A stretch of 43,454 nucleotides of DNA from the NCBI GenBank assembly GCA_027577415.1, contig JANBQS010000056.1, forward strand, positions 1 through 43,454, given 5' to 3'. The DNA comes from Coemansia sp. RSA 922. Taxonomy: Eukaryota > Kickxellomycota > Kickxellomycetes > Kickxellales > Kickxellaceae. A program made the position numbers and the translations under genes. This document shows positions 9,723 to 20,877 of the stretch, piece by piece. Every line of letters begins with the position of its first letter. Position 1 is the first letter of the stretch. The notes under the pieces were generated by a model. It was not told the DNA's origin. It did no database searches and saw nothing but the letters and a program-made list of their open reading frames with translations.

Positions 9723-10565
9723 GGTCAGATTTCCAGCACCATGCAAGCAGGAGCTGTATTAATGTTGATGTGCAAGCCTAGAACAAAGAAAATGTTGCCA
9801 AATGAGTGTGGACGAAGTCACAAAGCTCTAGCTGGCTCCACGCACTATGCATTTTTGTGATATTGACTAGTGCACTGACATGTCAATGTCGGACATGCTA
9901 GGCATATTATTGCCTAGTGTATTCAGTGCAAAGAATGACCCTACGGACACAGATACGCCAAGCTTATATATTCGAGTGTCATATATGAGGACAACAGCCT
10001 TGGTTAACTGTGATGATCACAGTTTATGATTAAGCATATATATGCTCACCCGCACGGCATCTTGTCTGGGATCTAGGAGGTTTCTCACTTATTGGAAAGT
10101 TAATATTGTCTAAAATGGTCTTCTAACATTGGATGTGTAGAAATAACGACTGAAAGAAGGATAACAGTAAATAAATTGGTTGGTAAACAAGGTGAAGAGA
10201 AGTGTGAAGCGCCCAGAAATAAGATAAATGTTGGGCTCAGTTGTCTTGTTCTGAGCTCGGCCAAGAGCTTCTGTAAACGTCGATTGACTCTCCTCGTAGT
10301 TGGCACAGTAGAAGATGTTGGCATCAGTTCAGAAGTAGTGGCCAACATTTAACGTGTTCTCTATTTACTAATATTGTATTCCCCTTTTCCATCATTGAAG
10401 AGGCGCTTCTTTTTTAATACGCTTGGTTATTATAGCAGTAAGAGTGAGAATTATCGAGTGGCTATCAGTCGCTTATAGCTATTATTGTAAAGGTGTGTGT
10501 GTAAGTAAGCAAGTGAGAAAGTGTTTGAATTTGTTGACATTTAATTCGGTATATGACTAGATGTA
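9723..10565. other. AT-rich spacer upstream of acyltransferase 2
   Basis: No confident gene. A TATATAAG on the minus strand (9963-9970) could be the promoter of acyltransferase 2. A minus-strand frame at 10100-10348 starts at a real ATG and has a plausible first 35 residues (Thr/Ser-rich, then RRVNRRLQKLLAELRTRQ), after which it reads like non-coding. It could be a small exon or debris. The rest shows nothing. Confidence 0.35.
9963..9970 (-). promoter_or_regulatory. Possible TATA element of acyltransferase 2
   Basis: The minus strand reads TATATAAG, about 240 bp upstream of the ATG at 9722. The leader would then be longer than that of acyltransferase 1. A TTTGTTCTAG on the minus strand between the element and the ATG could be the end of a leader intron. 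Confidence 0.3.
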
Positions 10566-10823
10566 ATGTGTGAAGTTCCGGTTATATCGCTGAGTGTAAA
10601 TAATCAAATAACTACGGCAGTGTGCTCTAATCCATCAAGGCAAGGTGTCCACCAAACACGGCCCTTACCAAAACAACCATCACAGGTAGCAGCCAAGAAG
10701 AATGCAAGTGTTCTAGTCGGTACTCCAGTTGCCAAAAAGGCCAACAAGTGGCCCTCTGATGGCGCCACGCCATATCCGCAAAAGAAGCAAGCTCCCAACG
10801 ATGGCTGCAATGAACTGCTATAG
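10566..10823 (+). other. Small ORF of doubtful status (85 codons)
   Basis: An ATG-initiated frame whose second half is Lys/Pro/Gln-rich (for example VAKKANKWPSDG, then a KKQ stretch), ending at TAG. It resembles the basic, low-complexity start of a gag-like or nuclear protein. The sequence just downstream (10880-10995) has further frames that look like decayed coding sequence. No family was recognised. It may be a fragment left by a mobile element, or chance. Confidence 0.2.
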
Positions 10824-11052
10824 CCAGTTTTAAGCGAAAGACAACTTCTGCCAATAAACAACTTTTCATATTAATAGCTCATGTTGGTGATGTGCACTCA
10901 GGCTTTCTCAAGCCACAGCGATGGGGATGGTCTCCTGGATGGCCAGTGTAACGAGCTTAGTTCCCTAGTTGATGGCTTCATTGGCAATTGTTTTTAGAGA
11001 AGGGCACGCATTAAGGCCAAAGTTGGGTCATAATATCTATGAGTAACAAAGG

Positions 11053-13074
11053 TTACTGGGAGGTCGACTGCGGCTTGGCGGTTTGTTGGGAGAATGAGCC
11101 GAACTTGTAGTTGGCATTGTGCAAAATGCGCAAGGCATGTTCAGCGTGGAAAAGAGTGGCCTGCGACGACAACTCTCGCGACTGTTGGCGGATACGGTCA
11201 GCAGGAGATCCATGCTCGTCTCCAGGGAATGGAACCATGCGGTGGATAAGCTCGTAGAACATTAGGGTGGTGCCAAACTGCGGAGAAGATCTGAGAACGC
11301 GCGCAGGACCGCCTTTGAAAAAGGCCTTGAAGCCTTCCTCCTTGTAGATTTTGCGGGCAGCATCGAACAAACCAGTGTAGACAGTTTCGCCCTTTTTGGC
11401 GACGACTTGAAGGCGAGTCTTAATAACGTCGGCGGGAGTGGCGAGGTATGCAGCTGGCATACCTGCAAGGGCACCGGCTAGCAAAAGATCCAGCATACCT
11501 AGGCGGCGCTCTCCCTCGTGGAAAATGTCCTTCTTGATGTGAGAGTAGCACGAAAAGTAAATGGCAGAGAAGGGAATGTCGCGTAGGAGACAGGCCGAGG
11601 CGCCCTTGTACAGACCCAGGAGACCCAGCTCCTTGACAATGGTCAGTGCACTCCGGCGAACAATAGGGGCGGTGGCGCCAACGGCTTCCTTTAGGATCTC
11701 ACCCTGGATCTGAAGACGAATCTTGACAATCTCCAGCGGGTTGGTGAATATGACCTGGCAGGCACCCGCAGTGCCACCGGCAATAACCTCGCTAATAAAG
11801 GCAATCTTGCCAGTGTCCTTGCTAGTAAGGCGGGAGCGCATAAAGTCGTTGACGGTTAGCTTGATGGCCTTTTCTGGGGCTACGCCAACCAGCTGAGGAC
11901 CAAGACCGCGATAGAGACCCAGTATACCCTCGTTGCGAACGACTTTACGGAAACAGTCGATGCTGTTCTTATAGAGCATCTCGCCGACAACAGCCGAGCG
12001 TTGGTTCTGCATGCGGGTCTTGACCAAGTCGATCGGATAGACAACAGCAGCACCGATTCCGCCAGCAACAGCGCCAATGGCAAAGTTGTAGGCCTGGAAG
12101 GCGGCCTCACGAAGCACAGAGCGCGCAGGCTTAATTACTGGTACGTCGTGCAAGCCAGGAGCAGCAGTAGGGCTCAACGACTTGTGGCAGGCGTCGAGGA
12201 CGGCATTGATGCCAGCCAAGGTGGCGACAGGAGCCGAGTCATGGCCCACCGCAAGAGTAAACAACACATCGACCTCCAAGGGGCTCAACAGCGACGTGGC
12301 AGCAGCAAAGGCGGCCTGCGAGAGTTCCACGGCATCTGGATGGGTGGCAGATTTGAGGCCTTGGGCTTGCACCACTTCCTCGGTCGCACGGCGGATCTTG
12401 GCCGGGTCACTAAGCAGGCTGACCAGGGCCAGGAAAAGCGGGTATCCAACAGCAGCGCCGCCTTCTGAGCGGGCCAGTAGTGGCAGGCGTTGTGAGATGA
12501 GCCCCGACGGATCAAGAGAGGCAAACTCGCTCACCACAGCATGCAGGCTGGTGGCGGGCATGCAGCCAGATCCTTGTGGATCGGCGCCAGAAAAGGCATG
12601 GCGGATGCGGTCGGCGTGAGTGGAGTCCATGAGCTGGGCAAACTCGGCGTAGGATGCCTGTGGCCTGTCCTTCAGGTAGTTTGTCGCCGCGTCGTCGGCT
12701 TTGGCCAGGGCAGCCAGGGCATGAGCATCGACCGAATCGGCGTGGTCATGAGCAATGACCCGGAAAGGCAGCAGCGCAGCAGCGCCATTTTGGCGGAGCA
12801 TGGCCTGGAACCGGACGAACTCAGCCTTGGACAGCACGCCACGAGCCTCGCTGTCGGCGACGCCAAAGAAGCTGGCATAGAGCGACGGGCCACCAGGCGC
12901 ATGCTCAGCGGACGCGGGGGCAATGGCTCTCGCAAAGGCCACAGGAGTCATGTAAGGCGTGCCCTCGAGCGTAGTATCGGCACATGTGTCAAATATCTCC
13001 GAGTAGCGAGTGATATCGCCAGCCGGGAGAGCGGCCGGCTCCAGCAGAGCCGTAGCAGATTCGTGCGGTGTCAT
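11053..13074 (-). CDS. Mitochondrial aspartate/glutamate-type carrier (Aralar/AGC-like)
   Basis: An intronless 673-aa protein with a long N-terminal regulatory half (about 1-315) and a C-terminal SLC25 carrier domain (about 325-620). The carrier has the three Px(D/E)xxK repeats about 100 residues apart: [10 protein letters not shown] (~345), [10 protein letters not shown] (~443) and [10 protein letters not shown] (~543), with QNQR, GLYRG and GLYKG matches between them. This architecture and length match the calcium-regulated aspartate/glutamate exchangers of the inner mitochondrial membrane (malate-aspartate shuttle; human forms are about 675 aa). The N-terminal EF-hand-like loops are degenerate: [12 protein letters not shown] keeps several ligand positions, while [12 protein letters not shown] lacks the final acidic residue. 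Calcium control may therefore be weakened. The C-terminal tail after ~640 has no carrier homology, as in the family. An S-adenosylmethionine or ATP-Mg carrier is less likely given the N-terminus. Confidence 0.88.
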   Translation of the reverse strand: MTPHESATALLEPAALPAGDITRYSEIFDTCADTTLEGTPYMTPVAFARAIAPASAEHAPGGPSLYASFFGVADSEARGVLSKAEFVRFQAMLRQNGAAALLPFRVIAHDHADSVDAHALAALAKADDAATNYLKDRPQASYAEFAQLMDSTHADRIRHAFSGADPQGSGCMPATSLHAVVSEFASLDPSGLISQRLPLLARSEGGAAVGYPLFLALVSLLSDPAKIRRATEEVVQAQGLKSATHPDAVELSQAAFAAATSLLSPLEVDVLFTLAVGHDSAPVATLAGINAVLDACHKSLSPTAAPGLHDVPVIKPARSVLREAAFQAYNFAIGAVAGGIGAAVVYPIDLVKTRMQNQRSAVVGEMLYKNSIDCFRKVVRNEGILGLYRGLGPQLVGVAPEKAIKLTVNDFMRSRLTSKDTGKIAFISEVIAGGTAGACQVIFTNPLEIVKIRLQIQGEILKEAVGATAPIVRRSALTIVKELGLLGLYKGASACLLRDIPFSAIYFSCYSHIKKDIFHEGERRLGMLDLLLAGALAGMPAAYLATPADVIKTRLQVVAKKGETVYTGLFDAARKIYKEEGFKAFFKGGPARVLRSSPQFGTTLMFYELIHRMVPFPGDEHGSPADRIRQQSRELSSQATLFHAEHALRILHNANYKFGSFSQQTAKPQSTSQ

Positions 13075-14299
13075 GGCAGCGTCTAAACGTATAGAGGTGG
13101 CTCCGAATTGAGAAGGTTGGGTCTAATTGCCACAAGAGATAGTGGTGGGTGCTAATTCAGCCGGTGAATTCAGAGCCTGGCGTACTGTTTTCGATGCGGG
13201 CGATCGAGCAAGAAACGAATCAAACAGGGACTGGCCAGCACGAGATCCGGAACAAGAATAATAGGTCTAAAACAGCGACGACAGGGGCAGAGAAGGAGAG
13301 GGGCAGATGCAGGTGAAGAGAGAAGAGCGAAGAAAGGGCGGAGCAACGCGTTCTTTTGTAGTCCGTTTTGGAGCAAATGCGCTTTGGATTGCCTCAGGGG
13401 CAACAGCTCTTTCTGCGTCCAGTCGTCGCTTTCTTCCTGTCGCCTCCTGCCTCCTGCCTGCTCCTCCTTGCAGCTTCCGAATCCGAGCTGCACACATCGT
13501 CCCTCGCGCCAGAGCCTGCGCTACGTATTGGTGCGCATATACCGGGGTTTGATGTGTGTGCCTCACTTTTTTTTCCGGAGCATGTGATTAAGCCAGCCCC
13601 ATTCACGGCTCGCGGCTCGCGGCTCACAGACTGGACCAGCCACGCAACTGGTTGCGGTCCCAGACTGCTGGTCTCCATATGTACAGGTGTGCTAATATCT
13701 GCTAAAAAAAAGGACATAATGTGTTGCCAATAGCGCGGATAGTGTGGTTATATATAAGTGATCGGCGTTTGCGCGAGAGACGGTGGCAAAATCCATAGCC
13801 GGTTCAGAAAAGCTTGCAGGAAAACAGCTCGATGTTGGCGGGGGCCCAAAACAAGCGAGCACATCCAAAATGAAGCCCGCAGGCGAGTGCGTCTTCCTTT
13901 TTTACCTACTCTCAGTGGCTATAATTATATATATTTGTTTCAGTTGCGACATCAGTTCTAATTTACAACTCGCTCGTATTTATACCCTGTCTTTTTTTTT
14001 TTTTGGCCGTATTTATACCCTGTCACCAATCACAAAGGTAAGAACGCACAGCTACTGCCTTTTTGCTCCTGACTAGGGCCTGCTGCTCACGTGCTACTTG
14101 TACCTTTGCGCCGCCAAACGCGCTGACCTGGTCCCTAGCAGAGGCATGTTGGACCGCCTTTTGCTTCTAGTGTCTGCGTTAGCAAAAAAACATTTCAACT
14201 TTGTCCAAATCTAGCCTACATTCCTTGCCTTCCACGTATTCCTGCTCAACCACTTTGCATTCTTACCTTTATACACGCTGGGCTCACACCAATGCTAAA
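13075..14299. other. Intergenic region between divergent carrier and RhoGEF genes
   Basis: About 1.2 kb with no convincing gene. It should carry both promoters. Visible elements are a CCAAT at about 14027, an A/T-rich TATATATAAG at about 13750 (plus strand), CT-rich tracts at 13400-13470, and a pair of 17-bp direct repeats around a T13 run. Small frames at 13300-13760 are low-complexity Ser/Pro/Arg translations without support. Confidence 0.5.
13975..14024 (+). repeat. 17-bp direct repeats flanking T13GGC
   Basis: CGTATTTATACCCTGTC is present at 13975-13991 and 14008-14024, separated by thirteen T and GGC. On the minus strand the insert is GCC followed by A13. The arrangement looks like a target-site duplication around a minimal, 5'-truncated poly(A) insertion made by a LINE-type machinery. 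Confidence 0.6.
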
Positions 14300-14302
14300 A
14301 TG
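14292..14302 (+). promoter_or_regulatory. Minimal upstream ORF overlapping the RhoGEF start codon
   Basis: An ATG at 14292 begins a frame Met-Leu-Lys. If the intron at 14303-14402 is removed, the next codon is TGA, formed by TG of the main ATG plus the first base of exon 2, giving an AUGA start-stop overlap. In unspliced RNA the frame instead reads one more codon to TAA. Such an element would favour reinitiation at the main ATG. This is inferred from sequence only. Confidence 0.4.
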
Positions 14303-17300
14303 GTAAGCGTCGCATGGCTCTGACGCATTCGCCACTTGTTCCAAGGCGCTATTACGACACTAAAAGTTCTAATTGAAAACTGCCAATCTTGCGTTTTTAT
14401 AGACCGATTCACCACCGTCACCTATAGTGCCTGCGTCGGGCTCTACCGTACCAGCATCAACAACAGTATCGGTACCTGCTAGTTTTGGTGGCAGTTCTGT
14501 GCGTCGCTTCGACCGTACTCCGACTAACTCACGACGCGTCAGAGTCACTACCGCCCACACCCAAACAGCAACAGCAACGGCGACAGCAAAGCCCACGAGG
14601 CAGAGCGATCGCCATCAGCTGGTCACCGACACTTTTACTACGCCCACGCACTCGGCAAAGCCAAGCGCACAGTTTACATTCCGAGCAGCCTCTACCGCCT
14701 TTCCTAGTCTACAGGACACACCGCCGCCGCCGCCGCCAGCACACACCCAGCCGCAGCGCCGAGAATTTGTTGGCGCGGCTCTGCTACCCTCCTTGTCGAG
14801 GCGTGCAACTATCATCGAGCAGAAACACGGTCCGCTGCGGACTGGGCTCAGGCCAATGCTCGACCGCAACGCTTCTGTTGCCAGTCGGGCCACCGCCGGC
14901 AGCAGCAACAGCAGTAGTAGTAACAGCGAAGCCGGCGCCTATACAGGCACGCCGTCAGCACAGCACCAGCAGCGCCAGGCTTCGCTCAGCATTGACCAAA
15001 TGTCGGTTGACTCTGCACAGGCTACGCTGACGCCGACATCGCGTGGCTCGTACGAGACGCCCAATGACAACGAGAACGATGGGCTGTACGCCTCCGAGTT
15101 TTGGCTCACTGCGTTGGTGCCCAAGCCGCACACTAATTTCTTTGGGTACGAGTCGTCGATCGGTCCCATCTGTATCTCCATCAGCACTCGCGAGTCGCAT
15201 GAGTGCTACAAGGCCCTGGTCCGTACGCCGTTCAAATTTGGCGTAGTGTATGTGCCCACTATGGTCATTGATGAGCCTATCTTTGGAACCGATCTTGACC
15301 GCCTGTCCAGCCCCACCCCCCAAAAGATCCTTTTGTATCACGCCTTGCGCCTCTACTTTCAGCAGGCCGACGATGAGCGCCGCGGATATTTGCTTACTGC
15401 TTTGCGCAATCGCCAGCTGGCCCAGGAGACTGGCACGGGCATCAGCTATGTCAAGCCAACAGCGACTTGTATCCCCGATGCGCTGTGGGGCCGCACGGTC
15501 GCTGACGCCATCAAAGATGTGACTGTCGCACCCGGCTCAATATGCAGTTCAGCAGAGTGTCCTCCGCGCCGAAAGCGTGGACTGCAGCGGTCCAACACCA
15601 AGCGATCGATAGAGCTGCGCCGCGCAGAAATCAACGACTTTATTGACAGCATATTTCAGCCCACTCCCACAAACGCCGACCCTGCTCCTAAGCAGAGCCC
15701 GCTAGCGCTGCGGCCGGCTTCGTTTGACGGCGACTGTGACGACGGGTGCTCAGAAGACGGCGAGGACTCTTCTATGCTGGCCGACATACACAGCTTTCTG
15801 GCGGCTGAGCGCGACCTGCGCGACCTGGCAGTGGCCACCGAAAGCCTGACAGAGATCCGCGACGACCATCTGAAGCCTCTGTTGCGCAATCTGGAGCCAA
15901 AGCTGTTCCGCCGACGTCTACGTGTTGATTTTGTTGTGGTAGGCGCAGCCGATCACTCACAGCTGGTGGATAATTCAGCGCCGCATCGCCGGTTCCTGCG
16001 CACGCTTGAGCGAGCCAGTGCCCGAATGCGAGGCGACTCTGGCAGTGCTGCTGACTCGCTGCGACCAGGCGAAGACTCGTCACCGGAACAGCATCGGGTC
16101 TCTGCCAAGGGCAATGTGGCTCGGCCGAGCGACAAGGCCCTGAGGCAGCAGCAGGCAATGGCAGCAGCAGCAGCGAGCCGGCGGCAGAAAACGCGTGAGG
16201 AAATGGAGGAGAAGCGCAACAACGTCATTCAGGAGCTGATAGCAACCGAGCGCAGTTACGTTGAGAAGATGCGCGCCCTTATCGACATTTACGCCGTGCC
16301 CCTGCGTTCGGCCGCCCGCTCGGCTAACAACGCGCTCATCCCAGCTTACGATGCACATGTCGTCTTTGGCAACATTGAGCGCGTAAGCGAAGTTAACGAG
16401 CGCTTTCTAGGAGACCTAGAGGCATGGAGCCGTGGCGAAATGGACCCAAAGGAGACTATCGGCTCACTGTGCCGGGACCACTTTGTTGACTTCCACGTAT
16501 ATAAGCGCTATATCAACGGCTACCAGCATGCGCTTGTCATGTCCCGCGAGCTCGAAGCCAAGAACCCACTCTATGCAGCCTTTCTGCAGAGGGCTCGCGA
16601 GCGCGAGGAGTGCCGCAAGCTCGGCATTAGCGACTTGCTGATCATGCCTGTGCAGCGCATTCCCCGCTACACCCTGCTGCTGTCGGATCTGATAAAGCTT
16701 ATTCCCGAAGACGATCCGGATGTGCCCCGCATCCAGCTGGCGCTAGAGCGAGTCAACGAGATTGGCCAGCTTGCCGATAACCAGGTTGCAGAGTCGGTCG
16801 CCGAGCTGCATCACATCCACACTACCATTGAGGGCTGTCCGCCAAATCTGATAAGCGCGTCGCGAGAATTTATAGGCGCCATTGACGCCTCGGAAATCGA
16901 CCTTGCCACTGGCGCTCCCAAAAAGCCAATGTGTCTTCTTGTGTTTTCCGATCTGCTAATGGTTGTTGAGCGCTTTTGGCCTCCCAGGGACCACGGCGGC
17001 ATTCGCGTCACCGGAAAGGCTACCTCGCGTCAGCAGTGCCCCATCCACGCCATGTCGCCCTCCGATGCCTCCAAAATGGCTGCTGCTGCTGGGTCCTCCT
17101 CGTCCTCTGGCCTCAGCGTAGCCAGCATGGGGCCGGGGGCATCGTCTATGGTCCCCTCAGCCGTGCCCGCGTCGGTGTCATTGTCGACTGGCTCTCTTGC
17201 CAAGCAGCCAGCAGCGTGCACATGCGGCTCTGGCTACAGCTCACCTGCCGCCAATGCCTTCCTCTCCACATCCTCTGGCGGTAGCAGCAGAAAGCGCTGG

Positions 17301-20300
17301 GGCCGCTTTGCTGGCTGGATCGACATTGCACGGGTGAGCATTCTTGAAAAGAACATGAGTCCTAGCTCGCGGTCGTTCTTTATTCATCGATATCCTGGGG
17401 GCGCCGAAGACTCACAGGCGTCAACTACCGATGTAAGCTCGGCGCGTCGGCAACGCACTGCTACAACCACGCCGAGTGCTAACCCAAAGAGTCTAAAGTC
17501 GTCTGGCTCGTCAATTATTTCGCTCGACTCGAGCAACACATCCTCGCCTCTTCCTGCTGGCGATTCTCAGGCCCAGCTACGCGCAACGCGCGGCCGACTA
17601 GCCAGTGACCAGGTGCATCAGGAGTTTGCACGTATACTGTACCCGAACGAAACCACATACGAGTCCTACGGTGACCATGGGTATTGGTACCCACAGTCCT
17701 TGCACGAGTTTGATACTGACCACCCACTATCGCGGGATGCATTCTTTGAGTTTCTCAATACCGCGTGGGAGCGCTCAGTAGCACGCTGCTTTGAGGCGTC
17801 AACTTCATCCTCCTCCTCAGCCGGCCTGAGCCGCCACGGAAGCAACTCGGGAAGTGGTACTAGCGCATTTGCTCCGCGCACTCGAGCAGACACTGGCGGT
17901 GGTGGTGGCAGCAGCGCTGATAGCACTCACCGTAGAACAAAGTCTGGCGTTGAGGACTTTGCGCCGGCCACCAGCATTGTTCATCCAGAGCTCGATCGAG
18001 TGGACGTGGGTGGCCAGTGTTGGACTGTGCGCATTTGGGACTCGGCTGACTACTCGCGGTCCAGGCACAATTGTCCCAGTGCGCTGGCTGCTGACATGAC
18101 CGTTGTTTGGGATTACCGGCAAATGGGCTCGCCCAGCCAGCTGATAGCGTTGGACGACAGCCGACGGGGGCGTGCCGAACCGTCATCATTCGAGCCTGGT
18201 CGAACTACGTTCTACCCGCTCCAGGCCTGCCGAGTGATGGACTTTGGCGACGACTACTTTCATGTGACATCGACCGTTCTGCCACTAGACGCCCAGCAGC
18301 CGTCGGCGGCTTCCGACACCTTTGCCGAGCTAGTCGAGGAAAGAGAGGTAGCTGACAGCTGGCCAGCGCTGTGTCGACTAGTGGAGCAGGCCATCACCAT
18401 GTACCAGTATGTGCTCCTGGCCTATCCTGAGCACCGCCGCGTGCAGCAATGTTACAACCGCAGTATTCTGGCGTCGCTGTTTGGACAGAATGCCCTAGGC
18501 AGCTCGACCTCGGCCAAGACGGAAGCTGCCTCGGCCACTCCCCGGAAGCTGTTTTCGCGTGCCAAGCACTTGTTTTCGTCTGGAAAGCAAAGAGGATCCA
18601 GCTCTTTCAAAGACTCTCCCGACGCTGCAAATTTATTTTCGTCGGCCTACAGCAATGCGGTGGCGGTCGATACCATTGGCCCGTCCTCCGGGTCGTCGCC
18701 ATATAACCACTCGACTATATCGACGCCGCTGTCTGTTCTCGGCAAATACAAGCTCAAAACAAAGAGCTCGACCATGGTCTCTTCACGAAGGGTGCATGCT
18801 GTGCAGCAACAGGGCTCAGCTACGTCATCGCCAGCAAAGGCTGCATCGGCGGTTTCCTCGCCAGTTCAGTCGCTAGTTGCGCACGCCGGTGCTCACCCTG
18901 GCAAGGCTGCGCTCAAGACAACCTCGTTTGATGCCAGTGACGAGCTTTTGTTCGGCAACAGTGTCGCTGTTGGCAAGGAGCTGTCATCGTCCATTGCAGA
19001 CTCACGCAAGCGGTTCGACGCATTTTCGACTACCAGGGCTGACAGCGTCTTGCCTAGTGGCCGAAAGGTGTCACACACAATCGACGACTTTCCCTCTTTG
19101 GCACCGGGATCTGGCAGTGAGCAGGTGGAGCTACGCATCCGCTCGCAGACTAGTTGGGAGCACCGAGGTAGAAGTGTTTCCAGTATGATGTCTGCGCAAA
19201 GCTCATCTCCTGGCCTTGCTTCGTCTGCCGCTCAACTACCACACGCGTTTGTTTCGCCTTCGCCCAACGGCCCAGCCAATTTTATATCATCGCCGATGCT
19301 CTCGGTACGCGGCGACCGTGCGCCGAGCATGAGACTTGTCGAGAGCGATGCCTACATAAAGCGTCGGTCGATGTCGGTGGTCTCTGCAGCATCTATCAGC
19401 AGCGCCCGAACTGGCCAAGATTTGTTTTCGCAGCGCTTGAGACCAACTGCGTCTACTGTGTCCAGTCGCGACGGAGGGTTGCAAAGCCGAGGGGACGACG
19501 ACGACGACGACGACGAGTCTGGATTTTCTCTACGGCTTGACCTCCAGCCTCACAGCGATATTCCAAGTGACCTGAGACTGGAGTTTGACGAAGCCCTAGG
19601 AACCGCCAACAGTACTCCGCCTCGCCCAGCCGCTGGGCTGGCGATCCTTGACATGCAAGCCTTTTCTAGCCCCTTCGTTGCTCCTGTTGCTTCTAGCCAG
19701 TTGGCTGCTCGGGTCAACAATTCCGGGCTGAATGTGCTGATACCACCCACAGGAGGCAACCTTGATCCTCGAAACACTTGGGATGCACGGTCGCCAGACC
19801 GCGACGATGCAGCCGCCCAGCGCTGTCAGCTGCCACTTAGTAGTGCCGACTCTGCCGTGAGCGTCCTTTCAGTGCTAAGCACGACCTCCAAGGCGGGTGC
19901 TACGTCTCGAGGCCCCAATCGTCGACAGGCGGTTTATGGTCCGCCCTTACATAGTCCAACAGCAGCGACGGGGCATGCTACTGGGCCAGTGCGCGAGACT
20001 GCCAAGCCCCACCTGGTTCTTTCGGAGTCCGACATTCTACTAGATATCGCACGCGAGCTTGGTCAAGACGAACCATTTGGAACTCTGGCTGCAAACAGTC
20101 CTATCTATGTTGACGATGACGAGATTGCCAGTCACTTGAACCAAATGTCTGTGCTCCAGCGATCCCAGACCTCGCCAATGTTTCCGCAGTTTGATATCTT
20201 GTCGTCGAGTATGCCTGACAGCAGTGCCAGCACCTTGACCTCACGAGATTCGCTTCGCCCACTCCCACTCCCGCCACTGCCACCTCATACAAAATCGCTC

Positions 20301-20633
20301 AATAGTGGGAGCGATCGCCAAAAGGCGCCAGCACCTCAGACAAGTGGCAACAGGGCGGCAGTCGCGTCTAGCATCTATGCGTCGGCATGGTCGCAGGGCG
20401 ACCGGCCTAGGATTCCCCAGCCACCGCCTATGAAGTATAATTTGCAGCAGCAGCAGCAACAACAAGCGACCGCTCAGCCCGCTCAGCCCACTTCGACCTT
20501 GGCTGACTATCGAAGGCTTCCAAACCTTCCGCCGCGAGTCCGATCCACTGTGGCATCCGTCTATTTGGACAGGAGCTCGACTCAGAGCAACTCAGCGCCT
20601 TCTTCCGAGAGATCGCACCACCCCTCATCGTAG
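14300..20633 (+). CDS. Large Rho guanine-nucleotide exchange factor (DH-PH), two exons
   Basis: Predicted protein about 2077 aa. Exon 1 is only the ATG (14300-14302), followed by intron 14303-14402 (GTAAGC...TTCTAATTG...TTTTTATAG). Exon 2 runs 14403-20633 and begins with an in-frame TAG upstream and no nearby ATG, which supports this model; the next in-frame Met is about 150 codons in. Order of parts: disordered Ser/Thr/Pro N-terminus; a conserved-looking globular block (about 225-365); an acidic linker; the DH domain (about 608-795), with ATERSYVEKM and LLIMPVQRIPRYTLLLSDL as signature; a PH-like domain (about 815-1010) split by a Ser/Gly-rich insert of about 110 residues; further folded segments around 1085-1150 and 1190-1360; then a long Ser-rich tail with Asp7 and Gln7 runs. 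It should activate Rho/Cdc42-type GTPases in polarised growth. Confidence 0.85.
19494..19514 (+). repeat. (GAC)7 microsatellite encoding Asp7 in the RhoGEF
   Basis: Seven perfect GAC codons followed by GAG give an acidic run in the disordered tail. A pure repeat of this type is prone to length change. Confidence 0.9.
20445..20465 (+). repeat. CAG4CAA3 tract encoding Gln7 near the RhoGEF C-terminus
   Basis: Four CAG then three CAA codons. The synonymous interruption suggests that the glutamine run, rather than only the DNA repeat, has been kept. Confidence 0.85.
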
Positions 20634-20877
20634 CCACGCTATTGACGGCGCGACTATTCCATAGTGGTACTATTATTTTTCTTAATGCCATTATGTTTGA
20701 TATGCTAGAGTCAACGAGTAAGTCGTCTATTCTTCTAACTTTGTTGTCGGGTCGACAGAGAGTAGAGTGCGTTGGAGAGAGAGAGAGGAGATATTTAGTA
20801 GTATGAGATATGCTTGCGTCTGTCAACTCGCTTGTCTTGGCACACAATAGGCGCCGGATTGTACATGCAGGAGAGTT

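Noticed and set aside
12001..12619. Plus-strand frames of about 150 codons across the carrier gene
   Set aside because: They are antisense to conserved carrier codons and arise from GC-rich composition.
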